A stretch of 35,000 bases of DNA from Balamuthia mandrillaris (taxonomy: Eukaryota > Discosea > Longamoebia > Balamuthiidae): assembly GCA_031835245.1 (NCBI GenBank), contig JAVKOQ010000266.1, forward strand, positions 1 through 35,000, in the 5' to 3' direction. A program made the translations under genes and the position numbers. The notes below the pieces were generated by a model. It was not told the DNA's origin. It did not search any database and saw only the letters and a program-made list of their open reading frames with translations. Below, piece after piece: positions 14,268 to 24,260 of the stretch; position 1 is the stretch's first letter; each line of letters opens with the position of its first letter.

Positions 14268-14681
14268 CGCACTCAAAAAGGGTAAAAAGATTTTTTTTGG
14301 GTTTGACAAGGCGAAGCACTTCTGAGGCACGGTTGGTATAGCATTCCACCAAGTTGGTGACCTTTAAGGAAAATGAGAACGTTAGCTCAGCCTTTCACGC
14401 TTTGTACCTTAACAAACCAATTCTTGCTTATTTTTGCCGTATTTGAAGGAGGGGTATCGCTGTTTCCATTGTTCTCCATAACAGGACTTCAACTGGGGAA
14501 TGGTGAACTTGTTTAAACCAGCAAACATGGTGGAGAGGTCAGCCAGTTGCTGTACCAACACGGACACCTCCATTGTCGTCGTCACCACCTCCTCCGGCCA
14601 CCTCAATTGCAACTTTTCCATGGTCAGCAACAGGCACAAAGAGAGTAAAAAAGTATCAAGAAAAAGGGCAGCTACCTCCAT
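12339..14681 (-). CDS. Fusion protein with C-terminal divergent 14-3-3 domain
   Basis: 14-3-3 proteins are usually stand-alone dimeric adaptors of about 250 residues that clamp phosphorylated peptides. Here the 14-3-3 part is the C-terminal half of a 595-aa product. Eight exons: 14681-14418, 14361-14273, 14164-14047, 13970-13303, 13246-13200, 13123-12986, 12867-12723 and 12657-12339. The similarity is clear in LLDQQLLPKHSDNSTIVTLY, then RLKGDCYRYKAECSTGEKRK (family: MKGDYYRYLAEVATGEKRK), and RLNLALNYSVFL. The Arg-Tyr pair and the Asn of the phosphate pocket are kept. The helix-3 Lys and Arg of the pocket appear to be replaced (the region reads IRDCQSAVSSMAGTEQWSL). The N-terminal half (QLADLSTMFAGLNKFTIPQL, VVKKLILLVTTPEK, a Ser-rich linker, then a helical stretch) has no family I recognise. 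An in-frame Met at 14621 is an alternative start that would drop a hydrophobic leader. Confidence 0.82.
14227..14264 (-). repeat. (CT)n tract (GA on plus) in intron 2 of the 14-3-3 fusion
   Basis: A dinucleotide tract starts a few bases after the 5' splice site. A second, less pure tract lies at 12897-12930 in the intron before the penultimate exon. Both are pyrimidine on the sense strand. Confidence 0.85.
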
Positions 14682-14767
14682 TATTTTTCTTATGCGCTTT
14701 GGGTTCTTTCGTTCTGCTCGTTGGCCACTGTAGGTCGCAGTGTTTTGTTTTTAATTTTCGCAACGTA
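14682..14767. promoter_or_regulatory. Short bidirectional promoter
   Basis: Only 86 bp (146 bp if the Met at 14621 is used) separate the start of the 14-3-3 fusion (minus) from the start of the next gene (plus). Both leaders and core promoters must fit here. No TATA box is visible. Confidence 0.45.
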
Positions 14768-15364
14768 ATGGCACAGTCAGTCAAAGGTTACTGTTGCACC
14801 GTGCCTGCAACAGAAAACCACCATCCGCTGGGGTGCTATATAGCTCCGAAATATCATGATTGGTGGAACCGGGTATTGTCAATTCATATGGAGTTGAGTC
14901 TGTTTCCTGATGGAGCGGTACCTTCCTAAAGTGGGAAGAAAGTGCACCACGCAGATTACTTTTGCCAAATATCACAACAGACAACCAAATTTTTCTCTTC
15001 ATTTGAAGCCAGTCCTCACTTCATTGGCCTGGTCTCTCTTTTGGTGGCATTTCGTAAGTTGCTCTGGCAACGAAAAAGGCAGCGTTGTTGTGGTTGTATG
15101 GGAGGAGTGGGTGGACGGCCCACCACACGAGGTTTTGGCCATGGTAATGTGCTCTCCTCCGTGATGTTCTCTCTATTTTTCCTCTCTTTCGTTGAATATG
15201 AAAATGTATTTGAAGCAAAGCTCGTGAGAGAATGGGTTACTGCACCGCCTCATCTCTTTTTTTTTTTTTTTTGGAGTCGTTGCCCTTTCTAGCAGTGCCA
15301 AAAGCGACACTTTGTTGGTCAACTGTTCTTCCTCGCTATGGGTTTGCGGCAGCAGTATTACTGA
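14768..15364 (+). CDS. Small protein of unknown function
   Basis: I do not recognise the family. Three exons give 136 aa: 14768-14917, 14955-15143 and 15293-15364 (or from 15296). The product begins MAQSVKGYCCTVPATENHHP, continues WWNRVLSIHMELSLFPDG and ITFAKYHNRQPNFSLHL, then a Trp/Val-rich part (SLAWSLFWWHF, VVVVVWEEWVDGPPHEVL), and ends GLRQQYY. Support comes from good splice signals (a GTAATG donor, and a T-rich tract before CTAGCAG), preserved frame through all joins, and biased composition with conserved-looking Trp and Cys. It has no signal peptide; one hydrophobic stretch is possible. Its last 29 bases overlap the last codons of the gene on the other strand. Confidence 0.5.
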
Positions 15365-15811
15365 AGGGTCTGGCAAGAGATAGGAAATCCAAAGCCTCGA
15401 GAGTGAGTTGTCGCAAATACTGAGCCTTCCTGTGGGAGGGGAAGGAGAAAGGGAGAGCAGAGAGAGAGAGAGCGCGCGCGCGTGCGTTTGTGGGTCGTCA
15501 AACAAGTGCGTGTCCGGCATGAGCATAAACGAGATTCTAGCAGCACAGTTTGTTATGATTCTGTGAGATATTGCCAACGGTGGCTTCTTAAAACTGAGAG
15601 AGCTGCTATTTCAACGGAGCTGATGGTCGATGGGATGGCGATGACTGAAAGCCAACGGAAGGAAATTTTCTTTTTATCGCAGAAGAGGGCCATGTGGAAG
15701 CTCATCTACTGCGGCTTGGATGCTTAGGAGAGCAAAAACGCTAACCTCATCGTATTCCACTTCCTCTTGAAAGAAGCATTCAAAGCGAGAAGGCAGCGCG
15801 ACACCTGCCAT
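15336..15811 (-). CDS. Small helical protein of unknown function
   Basis: Not recognised. Three exons (15811-15746, 15586-15504, 15429-15336) give 80 aa. It starts MAGVALPSRFECFFQEEVEY, then KPPLAISHRIITNCAARISF and MLMPDTHL, and ends KAQYLRQLTLEALDFLSLAR plus PFSNTAAANP. The join between exons 2 and 3 is convincing: the phase is restored exactly, and the intron carries a sense-strand (CT)n tract and a CCCACAG acceptor. The first intron (159 nt) is less sure. The predicted product is small and mostly alpha-helical, like subunits of larger complexes, but no family can be named. Confidence 0.5.
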
Positions 15812-16623
15812 AGCCGTGAAGCTTGCCATTCAACCATTCTCCCCTCCTCAAGGGCAGCCAAAGGGTCATTTCCTCACCAAGTTCTGGAAGCTTCCAAGTT
15901 CGTACTTGGAGGCTTGAGGCCCCCCTTTGGCAGAAGCATCGCGACCGGTGGTGAGGAAAACATTGACTTGTGAACCTCCTTTCGGTTAAAAGGATGCAAT
16001 GCGGAATTTCTTCCAAGGTCCTTTCGGGGCCACCAGATTTTTCGCAATCTCAATCTGTCGCCGGACACAGATGCTTATTTAGTGGCTAGCAGACCTGGAA
16101 ACGGATGTTAATTTCGCGCGATCACACCGGGAGATTCGATCTCATCTGGACGTCAAGCAACGATCCAGTTAATTAAAGATTGGCCTACCTTATTTGGCTT
16201 CTACGAGGGTCCATTAGGACATCGTTTTTCACCAAAAAAAGGAACAACAAAGGCCCGAGCGCAAATTGATTGCATATCTCGTCAGCCAACAACAACAAAA
16301 AAAACCCACAGAGAGCAAACATAGAGCACAGTTCACGACAGTTGAGAGGCGACACGGAAACACCCATTTGACGATAGCCAGGTTGGGGGGGGCTTCTGCA
16401 CGGAGAGAGTCCTTTGTTCAGTAACGCTTTGAAAAACACAAACCTGCGAACGAAACCGCTGAAAAAAGAGGAAGAAGAAAGAGAAGGAGAAGGAGCAGCA
16501 GAAAGGAAACAGGAACAACAAAACCAACCGAAAGGTTTGCTTCATTTTTTGTTTATTTTGTTGTATTTATTTTTTGAAAAAAAAAAAAAGAGAACCTAAC
16601 GAACAGCAAACCCAAACAAAGGA
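15812..16623. other. Divergent intergenic region, 812 bp
   Basis: It lies between the small minus-strand gene and the glutaredoxin-RapGAP gene, so it should hold both promoters. I see no supported exon, repeat array or RNA gene. A GAGATTCGATCTC motif near 16,130 resembles a tRNA B box, but no cloverleaf could be drawn around it. Confidence 0.45.
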
Positions 16624-19578
16624 ATGGGAAGGGTGCGCGTCTATGCCAAGCAAGAACAGCTCGCGGAGGGGAGGAAGGCCAAAGAACTCCTGGAGGCCAA
16701 CGGCTTCACCTCGGTGCGGGTGGTGAACCTCACGGAGCACCCCAAGAAAGAGAAGCTGCTGCACACCCTCCTGGAAAAGCCGGAAACACCAGCCTTGCCT
16801 GCCATCTTTGTGAACCAAACGCACATTGGGGTATACCCTTCAATCTTTTTTTTTTGGAGCTTCCCATTGTTTTTATTCATTTTTGTTTGTTATTCATTTT
16901 TTATTCATTTTATTTTGATTTTTTCATTTCATATATTTCTATTTTTTTTTTGAAAATGTTTGATGGTCGACTTTTATTAAAACCAATTTTTTGGATTTGG
17001 TTAACCAGACGATGAGTGACCTAACGGCTCTGGTGGAGGACAAGGCCCGCGTGGCGGAGCTCATTCAAGCAGGTTTGTTATGTTTCCCCAACCTCCTCCT
17101 TCAGGAGTGCTTTTTCATTCTTTTCCGTCTCGATCGACCCTAATCCTCTGCGTCTCCTTCAACTCTCTTCGCGCCGACTGCGTCCTCTTCTTCCGTTTTT
17201 CTACAAAAAAATAGCAATGAAAGAAGATGAAGACTCAAAAAAGAAAGGTCGTTCCAAAGCACCGAGCCGAAAGAAGCGCCCCTCTCCGCGAACCGGCATC
17301 GTCATGGAGGGAAGCGATGAGAACGTTGTGACGCGCGGCACCGGCGCCCCGAGCAGCAGCAGCGAGCCAGGAGACTTTTCGGAGCCCTCGGCTGATACCG
17401 ACAAGGAGGAGGGGGACGGTCCCTCCCGTCACAATGCCTCGGGCACCTCCGAGGATGAGCACAGGAAAAACAGCCTTGACTCCATGCTGTTCGAGGACGA
17501 AGTAGAGGAGGTAAGTCTCTTTCCTTCTTCTTTCTTTCGTTCTCTCGTTGCTCTATTTTCTCTTCTTCCTTAACTTACGAACGTTTGTTGTGTAGCTCGA
17601 CTCTTTGTTTGATCAGATCCGGTCGGGAGCGTTGGGGATTAAAAAACGGGACTTTGGTTCCTTCAACAAAGTGAAGGACTGCTTCAAAGGTTCTTGCTCT
17701 TCTTGTTCTTCTTCTTTAGAGCTTTACTTTTGAAACGTTATTAACATTGGCTCAAACAATACGCCTAATAGCTTTCGAGGTGGTAATGTGGTTGATGACT
17801 CGTCTCAGCATCGATGAAGCCTTGGCCATTAAAATAGGACAAAAGTTGAAACGCTATGGCTTCATGCACTTGGCAAAGGAAAAGGAAGGCAACGACGACG
17901 AACCTTTCTACAACTCCAACGACATATACAAGTTTTACGTAAGTATCATTTTGCTTCATGCCCTATCACGCTCTTCCTTTTGCTTGAGATATATGTTTGA
18001 CCATGTTTTTGTTTCTTTTTATACACAGGCAGATGACGACCCACGTGTATTGAACATGCGAAGACTCTGGACCAGAAAGCGGGACCCGCAGGCGGTGGTC
18101 TACGACTACATCGCCAGCCTCGAAGAGGTAGTTAAAGGCTTCTCCTCTCCCGATAAGCAGAGCATGGACTACACCTCCCTCTCCAAGAGCGACGCTTTCA
18201 AGAAGTACGTGCAATGCTCTCTGGAGCTGCAAACACTGAACATTGGCCGCCTGTCCCAAGAAGAGATCAAGGCCCTCTTCCTCAACATCTACTTTGGGCT
18301 GTCGGTGCACGCCATCGCCACTGTGGGACCACCCACCACTCCTGTGGAGCGTGCTGCCTTCTTTGACGAGCTCTCCTACGTAATCGGTGGTCAGAAGTAC
18401 TCCCTCTACGACATCAAGCACGGCGTGCTGCGGTCCAACCGAAAACCGCCCGGCCTGACCACGCGTCGCTTCCCCAAGAACGACCCTCGCCTTAATAGCG
18501 TGGTTAAGCAGTACGACCCGCGTTGCCACTTTGGGCTGGTGTGTGGCACCGCCTCTTGCCCTCCCATTCAGGTCTACCTCCCCGACACCGTGGACGCCCA
18601 GCTGGAGGACAACACCAAACGCTTCTGCATGCTCACCACCTCCATATTCCCCGATGTGAAGCAGATTGTAATTGCCCGCGTCTTTGGTTGGTTCCGAGAT
18701 GACTTTGGAGAAACCGACCAAGAGGTGCTGAGATGGCTGGCGCCGCACCTGGAGAGTCCCTTGGACCAGGAGCTCACCGCCGCCATCGAGAACGAACAGT
18801 ACGAGGTGCGCTGCGGGCAGTGGAACTTTGAGACCAACAACTGGACGCGCCCCTTGGACTCCAACCTGGAAGCAACGGGGAAGGACTTGGACTCGGAGCT
18901 CATTCGTCCCAGTGAGGGCTTCCGCAGGGAGCTCGGCACGGAGCGACGTATTGGCTATGAGGGTTTCCTGAACGAAGCCTCTCAGAATCATGACCTAAAC
19001 GTATACCAAGCTTACTTTGCAAACAATCGTACGTTTCACTGGGCTTTCTCCTTTATTCTCGTTCTTGTTTTTCTTCTTCTTCGTCTTCTTACGCTAACCA
19101 TATCAAACAGCTCACACCAATTACTTGGGGAAACACCCGACGGAAGGAGTCATATGCGTATCTGTCGTTTCAGAGAAGGAGCAACTGCCACCACCAGGCA
19201 GTCCCGCCGCACGCAAGAAAAGTCTTACCAAGGCAGGGGGCAAGAAGTACCGATGCTTGATAAGAACCAAACGTGTATGTTTTACCCTGTGTTGTTATTT
19301 CAACAAACAATCATCCTCATACCTAAAACTACCAAAATAACAGGGTGACAGTCATGCCATTCTAGCCGCCCCATCCCAAAAAGAACTCTTTGACTCACTT
19401 CGCAGCGTCTATGCTTTCCTGGACAAGAAGCTGCTGACACAAATCGACAACCCTCAGTTTGCCAAAGACCTCCTCAGCTTTGAGGACGATATGATGTATA
19501 CCGAGTTTAAGTTTGGCGTGCTCTACTATCGCCAAGGTCAAGTCTTGGAGGATGACATGTTTGCCAATGGTTTGTACT

Positions 19579-19610
<32 letters not shown>

Positions 19611-20531
19611 CAAGCACCTACTATTTCTTATTGGTTTATCGTAATAGTGGAGACAAGCAAAGAATATGAGGAGTTTCTGGAACTACTGGGCAACAAAGTC
19701 GAGCTGAAGGGCTGGAACCAATATTCAGCCGGTCTTGATACACAACGTAAGCTCCCCTTCCTTTTTTTTTTTTTTGTTAAATTGAAAGAATGAACCATTA
19801 TCATCCACTCGTTGCTGATTCGCTTCAACGCGTGCGTAGGAAACCAAACGGGAACTCACTCCCTTTACACGCAATGGAACGATTATGAGATCATGTTCCA
19901 CGTTGCCACATTGCTGCCCTACAGTAAAAGAGATACTCAACAGGTATGTTCTCTCTCTCTCTCTCTCACCGAGAGAATGTTGATCGTTATATATTTAAAA
20001 AAAAAACAGATTGAACGTAAGAGACATTTGGGCAACGACGTTGTGTTGATTATATTCACCGATGGAACAACTCCTTTCAATCCTCAATGCATCAACTCAA
20101 AGTATAACCGTATCCTTTAGTCATTCTGTTTTGTTTTACCACTTCTCTTCCTCCCTCTCTGTTATTCATCCTTAACTCAACAAACGAAGAAATCCACGTC
20201 GTGGTTCAAGCTGTCAAGGAAGGAGATGAGGTTTTGTATAGGGTTGCCGTTGCCTCGCGAGAGGACGTTCCTGCCTACGCCCCATCCTTGCCCAATCCAG
20301 CCATTTTCCCTAAAGGCCCCAAGTTGCGCGAGTTTCTGTTGAAAAAGAGTTCGTATTCCTTCTTTTATAATTTATTTTTGCATTTGTTTTGTGATGCTTT
20401 TGAACTGACTCACAAAAAACACGATAGTGATCAACGGATTGAAAGCGTCTTTCAAGTCTCCTTCCTTTGCTAAGAAGATCGAAAGGTCAAGACATTTGGC
20501 CCTGGAGGAGTATGCGAAGAAGTATTTGTGA
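16624..20531 (+). CDS. Glutaredoxin-like + DEP + DUF547 + RapGAP fusion protein
   Basis: Thirteen exons give 927 aa: 16624-16830, 17009-17072, 17215-17510, 17596-17689, 17772-17938, 18029-19028, 19111-19274, 19344-19569, 19648-19746, 19840-19943, 20010-20109, 20190-20348 and 20428-20531. Order of domains: a glutaredoxin fold (VRVYAKQEQLAEGRKAKELL, cis-Pro LPAIFVNQTHIG, TMSDLTALVE) without the active-site cysteines; an acidic/Ser linker; a DEP domain (CFKAFEVVMWLM...SNDIYKFY); DUF547 (FLNIYFGLSVHAI, YDIKHGVLRSNR, HFGLVCGTASCPP); and a RapGAP domain (PHTNYLGKHPTEG, VLYYRQGQVLEDDMF, HVATLLPYSKRDTQQ, RKRHLGNDVVLIIF). The RapGAP Asn thumb (the N of GND) is present, so GTPase activation of a Rap/Rheb-like protein is likely. 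DUF547 and the start of RapGAP share one 1,000-nt exon, so the fusion is not a gene-joining error. Grx-DEP-DUF547 is, as I recall, a known plant and protist arrangement; the RapGAP addition looks new. Confidence 0.9.
19581..19611 (+). repeat. (CT)n tract in an intron of the RapGAP fusion gene
   Basis: A sense-strand dinucleotide tract follows the donor of the intron after exon 8. A shorter one (19950-19970) lies in the intron after exon 10. Confidence 0.85.
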
Positions 20532-20643
20532 TAACTGATGAGCGTAACAAGCAGCAGACTTTTATTCCCTTTTCTGGAAAACAGCTGCTGTTCTTTCTGG
20601 TTTCTCTCCTTTCTCTCTGTTTTTCTCACTTCTCTTCTTTCTT

Positions 20644-20692
<49 letters not shown>

Positions 20693-21300
20693 TCCCCTTT
20701 CTCTCTCGAATTGTCTTCTAATGCTCTCTTGTTTTTGTTAAAAGGTCAGCATTGCGCGGTGGTTGGAGCTTTTGTTTGTTTTTTTGTCTTCAACCTTTGC
20801 ACCCCCCACATGAAGCGAGGAACTTGCTCTCATCTTTTTGCTTCTTCCTCTCTTCATTGTTATTTTTTTTTTGTATTTGTTGATAACCCTTTTTGTTTTT
20901 GTATTCGAAACAATTTTTTGTTTGCCTCAAACGAATATTTTATCGATTGGCGAAACCCCCTCCGCCAAGAAAAGGGGGAGAGAACGATTTTTGTAGACAA
21001 ATTTTCGAGATATATTATCGCAATCGTAAAAAGGTAATTGACGGCGTCTTTTCAGCTCCATTAAAAAAAAACCCTTTTAGTGCAAGTTGTTTCGGCGCTT
21101 GAACAAACGCTTGACAGCCAACCGAGGACAAAAAAAAAAAGAGAGACAAGAAGAGGTACGAGATCCTTTCCTTTGTCTTGTTTCTCCTTCTTTCTCGGCT
21201 ACTAACAATTTTTTTTTTTTGTTCAGGGCTTGCTGTTTTATTTTATTTTATTTTTTCTTCAATAGTGACTTTAGCTTTGAGAAGAGCGAAGAACTCAGCA
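20532..21300. other. Intergenic region with (CT)n tract and possible 5'-leader intron
   Basis: These 769 bp separate two same-strand genes. A (CT)n tract at about 20,648-20,695 follows the upstream stop by about 120 bp, probably in the 3' UTR. Near the kinase start, an AGGTACGAG donor at about 21,153 and a TTGTTCAG acceptor at about 21,226 could bound an intron in the 5' leader. No coding exon is supported. Confidence 0.4.
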
Positions 21301-23099
21301 ATGGAAGGCAAAGAAGGGTGGATGACCAAAGAGGGAGGAAGCTATAAGTCCTGGAAGAAGAGGTGGTGCGTCGTGGAGAAAGGCCACCTCAATTATTACA
21401 CCAAGAAAGGGGGCGACTTGAAGGGCTCCATCCCGCTGGCTAAAGTGTCCGATGTCAGCAGCTGCTCTTACAAGGACAAGAAGAACTGCATGCAGGTCAT
21501 CTCCATCGCTCACGAGAGGACCTACTACTTCACGGCTGAAACCCCAGAGGCCTTGAAGGAATGGCTGGACGTGTTGGACTTTGAGAGAAAGAAAGCCAGC
21601 GGGCCGGCCGGCAAAGGCGTCACGTTGGAAGACTTTAAGAGCCTCAAAGTGATTGGCAGAGGAAGTTTTGGTACTTCTATCGCTATTTCTTCATCTTTCT
21701 TTTCTTGTTTCCAACTTGGTTTATTGTTCTATTATCTGACCTTTTTAAAAAAATAATAGGTAAAGTGTTGCAGGTTAAGTACATCCCGAACGGCCAAGTG
21801 TATGCGATGAAGGTGCTGACCAAGAAAGCGGTCATCGAGAGAGACGAGTTCAAGAACGTTCAATACGAGAAGAGCATTCTCATGAAGCTGGACTGCCCTT
21901 TCCTCGTTAAACTTTATTTCTCGTTCCAGTCGCCAGACAAGCTTTACTTTGTGTTGGACTACATCAACGGAGGCGAGCTGTTCTACCACCTTCAACAAAG
22001 TGAGAGCGGTACGTTCAATGCTGAACGTGTTCGGTTCTACAGCGCTGAGATCGTGCTTGGAATCGCCTACCTGCACAGTAAAGGCATTATCTATCGGTAA
22101 CGAATTCTTCTCTTTTGTTCCTTGTTACATGTCTGCTTGCTTTCCGCTCTACCGTTCTCTCCTCTGCTCTTCACTTACCTGCTTCTGTTCATTTTTGTTG
22201 GCAATGTTCGGTTTTCACCGTCTCGCTCCTATTCTGTGTGCTCTCTCTGTTTTCTCCTCTCTCGTGAAAAAGGGATTTGAAACCCGAGAACTTGTTGTTG
22301 ACGGCAGACGGTCACATTTGCATGACGGACTTTGGTATATCAAAAGAAGGTCTTAACTGCAAGAACGACCGAACCGCAACCTTCTGTGGTACTCCCGAGT
22401 ATCTTGGTTCGTAACCTCTCTTTTAAAACAACAAAACGAGATCGCAAGAGAAAGTACACCGACTGAGAGAAAGTTTGAGATTGGAAGTGAGTGACAACTA
22501 ACGGTCATTCGTGGAAACAAACCAGCCCCTGAAGTGTTGGAAGGCAAGGAATACGGCAAGGAGGTGGATTGGTGGAGCTTGGGCATCCTCATGTACGAAA
22601 TGTCAGTGGGCATACCCCCCTTCTACACGGAGGACGTGCAGCAGATGTACCGCAAGATCATGGAGGAGGAATTAGACCTCACCGCCACCATCAAAGATCC
22701 GAATGCTCGTTCCTTGATTGCTGGTACCTGAACATGACCTCTTTTCTTCTCTTCTAGGCTCCTGTTGTAGCAACTCCTTGTTGAATCGGTATTTTATGTT
22801 CAAAAGCACTTTTGGAAAGAGATCCAGCCAAGAGGTTGAGCGACCCTGAGACCATCAAGCAACACCCCTATTTCAGCAGCATCGACTGGGAGAAGCTGGC
22901 CAAGAAGCTGATCGTCCCTCCATTTGTTCCCAAGGTGGCCGGTAAGGAGGACGTCAGCCAGATCGACCCTATGTTCACCTCTGAGAACGCTGCACTCACT
23001 CTGAACCCCAACGATGACTTTTCTCAAACCATGCAAAAGAAGTTTGATGGCTTCACTTACGTGGCAGAGGACGTGGTTGGCGGAGAAGCCAGCAAGTAG
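21301..23099 (+). CDS. PH-domain AGC-family serine/threonine kinase (Akt/PKB-like)
   Basis: Five exons (21301-21670, 21760-22096, 22273-22406, 22526-22723, 22807-23099) give 443 aa, close to animal and Dictyostelium PKB length. The N-terminal PH domain ([20 protein letters not shown]...ALKEWLDVL) should bind phosphoinositides. The kinase has GRGSFGKV, VYAMKVL, the Glu of the C helix (YEKSIL), [18 protein letters not shown], activation loop [15 protein letters not shown] with a PDK1-type Thr, and [13 protein letters not shown]. The tail has a turn-motif-like [10 protein letters not shown] and the hydrophobic motif FDGFTYV, with a Thr at the site TORC2 phosphorylates in Akt. All catalytic residues are present. 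The family assignment is firm; the substrate and pathway are inferred from the family. Confidence 0.94.
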
Positions 23100-23408
23100 C
23101 AAGCGAACGGAAGATATCACCCGCTGTTTTTTGAAAGAAGAGGGTAACCATTATCTCTTCTCTGTTCGACAAAAGCTGTTTTAATTGTTCTTGAAGGTAA
23201 TACAATTGGTTTGTTGCTTGTTCACTTCGAAGCTCACCAGCGCACAGAGAAGCTCTTTCATGGAGAAAAGAATGTCGATTCGTGTCGTCACGGCAAATAA
23301 TCAATTTTCAATCAATTTTCAACCAGTTTTCTTATCAAAAAAATAAAAGAAAAGAAAAGAAAAGAAAAGAAAAAAAAAAGAAAAGAAAAGAAAAGAAAAG
23401 AAAAGAAA
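23100..23408. other. Short intergenic region ending in an (AAAAG)n leader
   Basis: These 309 bp lie between same-strand genes. The last 70 bp (about 23,338-23,407) are an (AAAAG)n tract of about 11-13 units that runs to the ATG of the next gene, so it probably forms its 5' leader. Nothing else stands out. Confidence 0.6.
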
Positions 23409-24134
23409 ATGAGGTTCATGGTTGCAACGGATGGGGTGGACCCCTCTCCGGCCCACTTTCAAAGGGCTCTTCAGCGGTTCGTCCTTAGGCCAAACGAGGA
23501 GAAGGATGAGGCCGGGGCTGGAAAAACCAAACCCTCATCAAAAGTGTATTTGTTGCATGTGGGAGACATTTGCAAGTTTTTGAAAGAGGTGGAGGCGGAG
23601 GAGAGCCACCGCAAGCAGAAAGAGGAAGGAGAAGGATACGGCGTCTTCGTGGAGGCCAACCGTAGGATGATGCTCTTTGCAGAGGAGAGCGTGAAACCTT
23701 TGGAAAAGCTCTGCCATGAAGCAGCTGTCTGTTTTGATCGATTTATTTTGGATTGAAACGTAACTGATGTTTGCTTTTTTGTTTTTGTTTTGTAGGTTCC
23801 CTGCAAGACATGTATCATCACGGAGGGAGAGGCAGGGGAAGTCATCTGCGAAGCTGCAGAGAAGCACAAGGTCGACTTTCTGATCTTGGGCCACAAGGCC
23901 TGGCCACACGCACAGCAAAACAAAGCCATGCGGAGCGAAAGCGTGACCACCACGACGAGTGTTGCTGCAACCGCCACCGCAACGACCCTCACCAACATGT
24001 TACACGAGGTGGTGTGGAACAAAGCGTCCAGCCTGTTGGCCTCTTCTTCCTCCTCGTCGTCTTCCTCTGTCTCTCTCTACTGCTGCGAGCATGCGCCTTG
24101 TGCCGTCATACTGCTGGGGAACGGAAAACTGTAG
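23409..24134 (+). CDS. Universal stress protein (UspA) domain protein
   Basis: Two exons (23409-23726, 23796-24134) give 218 aa. The UspA fold is suggested by the first strand MRFMVATDGVDPSPAHFQRA, KVYLLHVGDI, a long helical insert, PLEKLCHEA, then VPCKTCIITEGEAGEVICEA, VDFLILGHKA and the last strand CAVILLGNG. Usp proteins are small nucleotide-binding stress proteins. The usual ATP-binding G-x2-G-x9-G(S/T) signature after the fourth strand is not seen. A Thr/Ala/Ser-rich insert with nine Ser in a row sits there instead, so ATP binding is doubtful. The intron is short, with a T-rich acceptor. Confidence 0.75.
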
Positions 24135-24260
24135 GCAGTGGGATTCGAACCCGCGGGGATGATTACGAAGTGGTGAATGGGGTTGGAGTCGAACCGCCGA
24201 CCTGTATTATTTGTCGACACACGGTGCAACCAAACGGATCGAGCTTTGGCGCAGCGGAAA
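24135..24260 (-). ncRNA. tRNA-like fragments (two T-arm/B-box motifs)
   Basis: On the minus strand, CGGGTTCGAATCCCAC (about 24,152-24,137) and GGCGGTTCGACTCC (about 24,199-24,186) match the tRNA T arm / B box. Translations here give the peptides typical of antisense tRNA (DSNPRG, ESNRRP). On the plus strand TGGCGCAGCGG (near 24,247) looks like an A box. I could not draw a full cloverleaf with paired acceptor ends, so these may be degenerate tRNA copies or Pol III-derived fragments. Confidence 0.25.

Noticed and set aside
15061-15090. Possible tiny intron after WWHF (GTAAGT donor at 15,054)
   Set aside because: The frame is open straight through and continues in the same protein phase; an intron here would be under 30 nt and would break the frame.
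17966-18991. Long open frame (341 codons) on the minus strand
   Set aside because: It lies opposite the DUF547 exon, which has clear family similarity; the antisense product resembles nothing.
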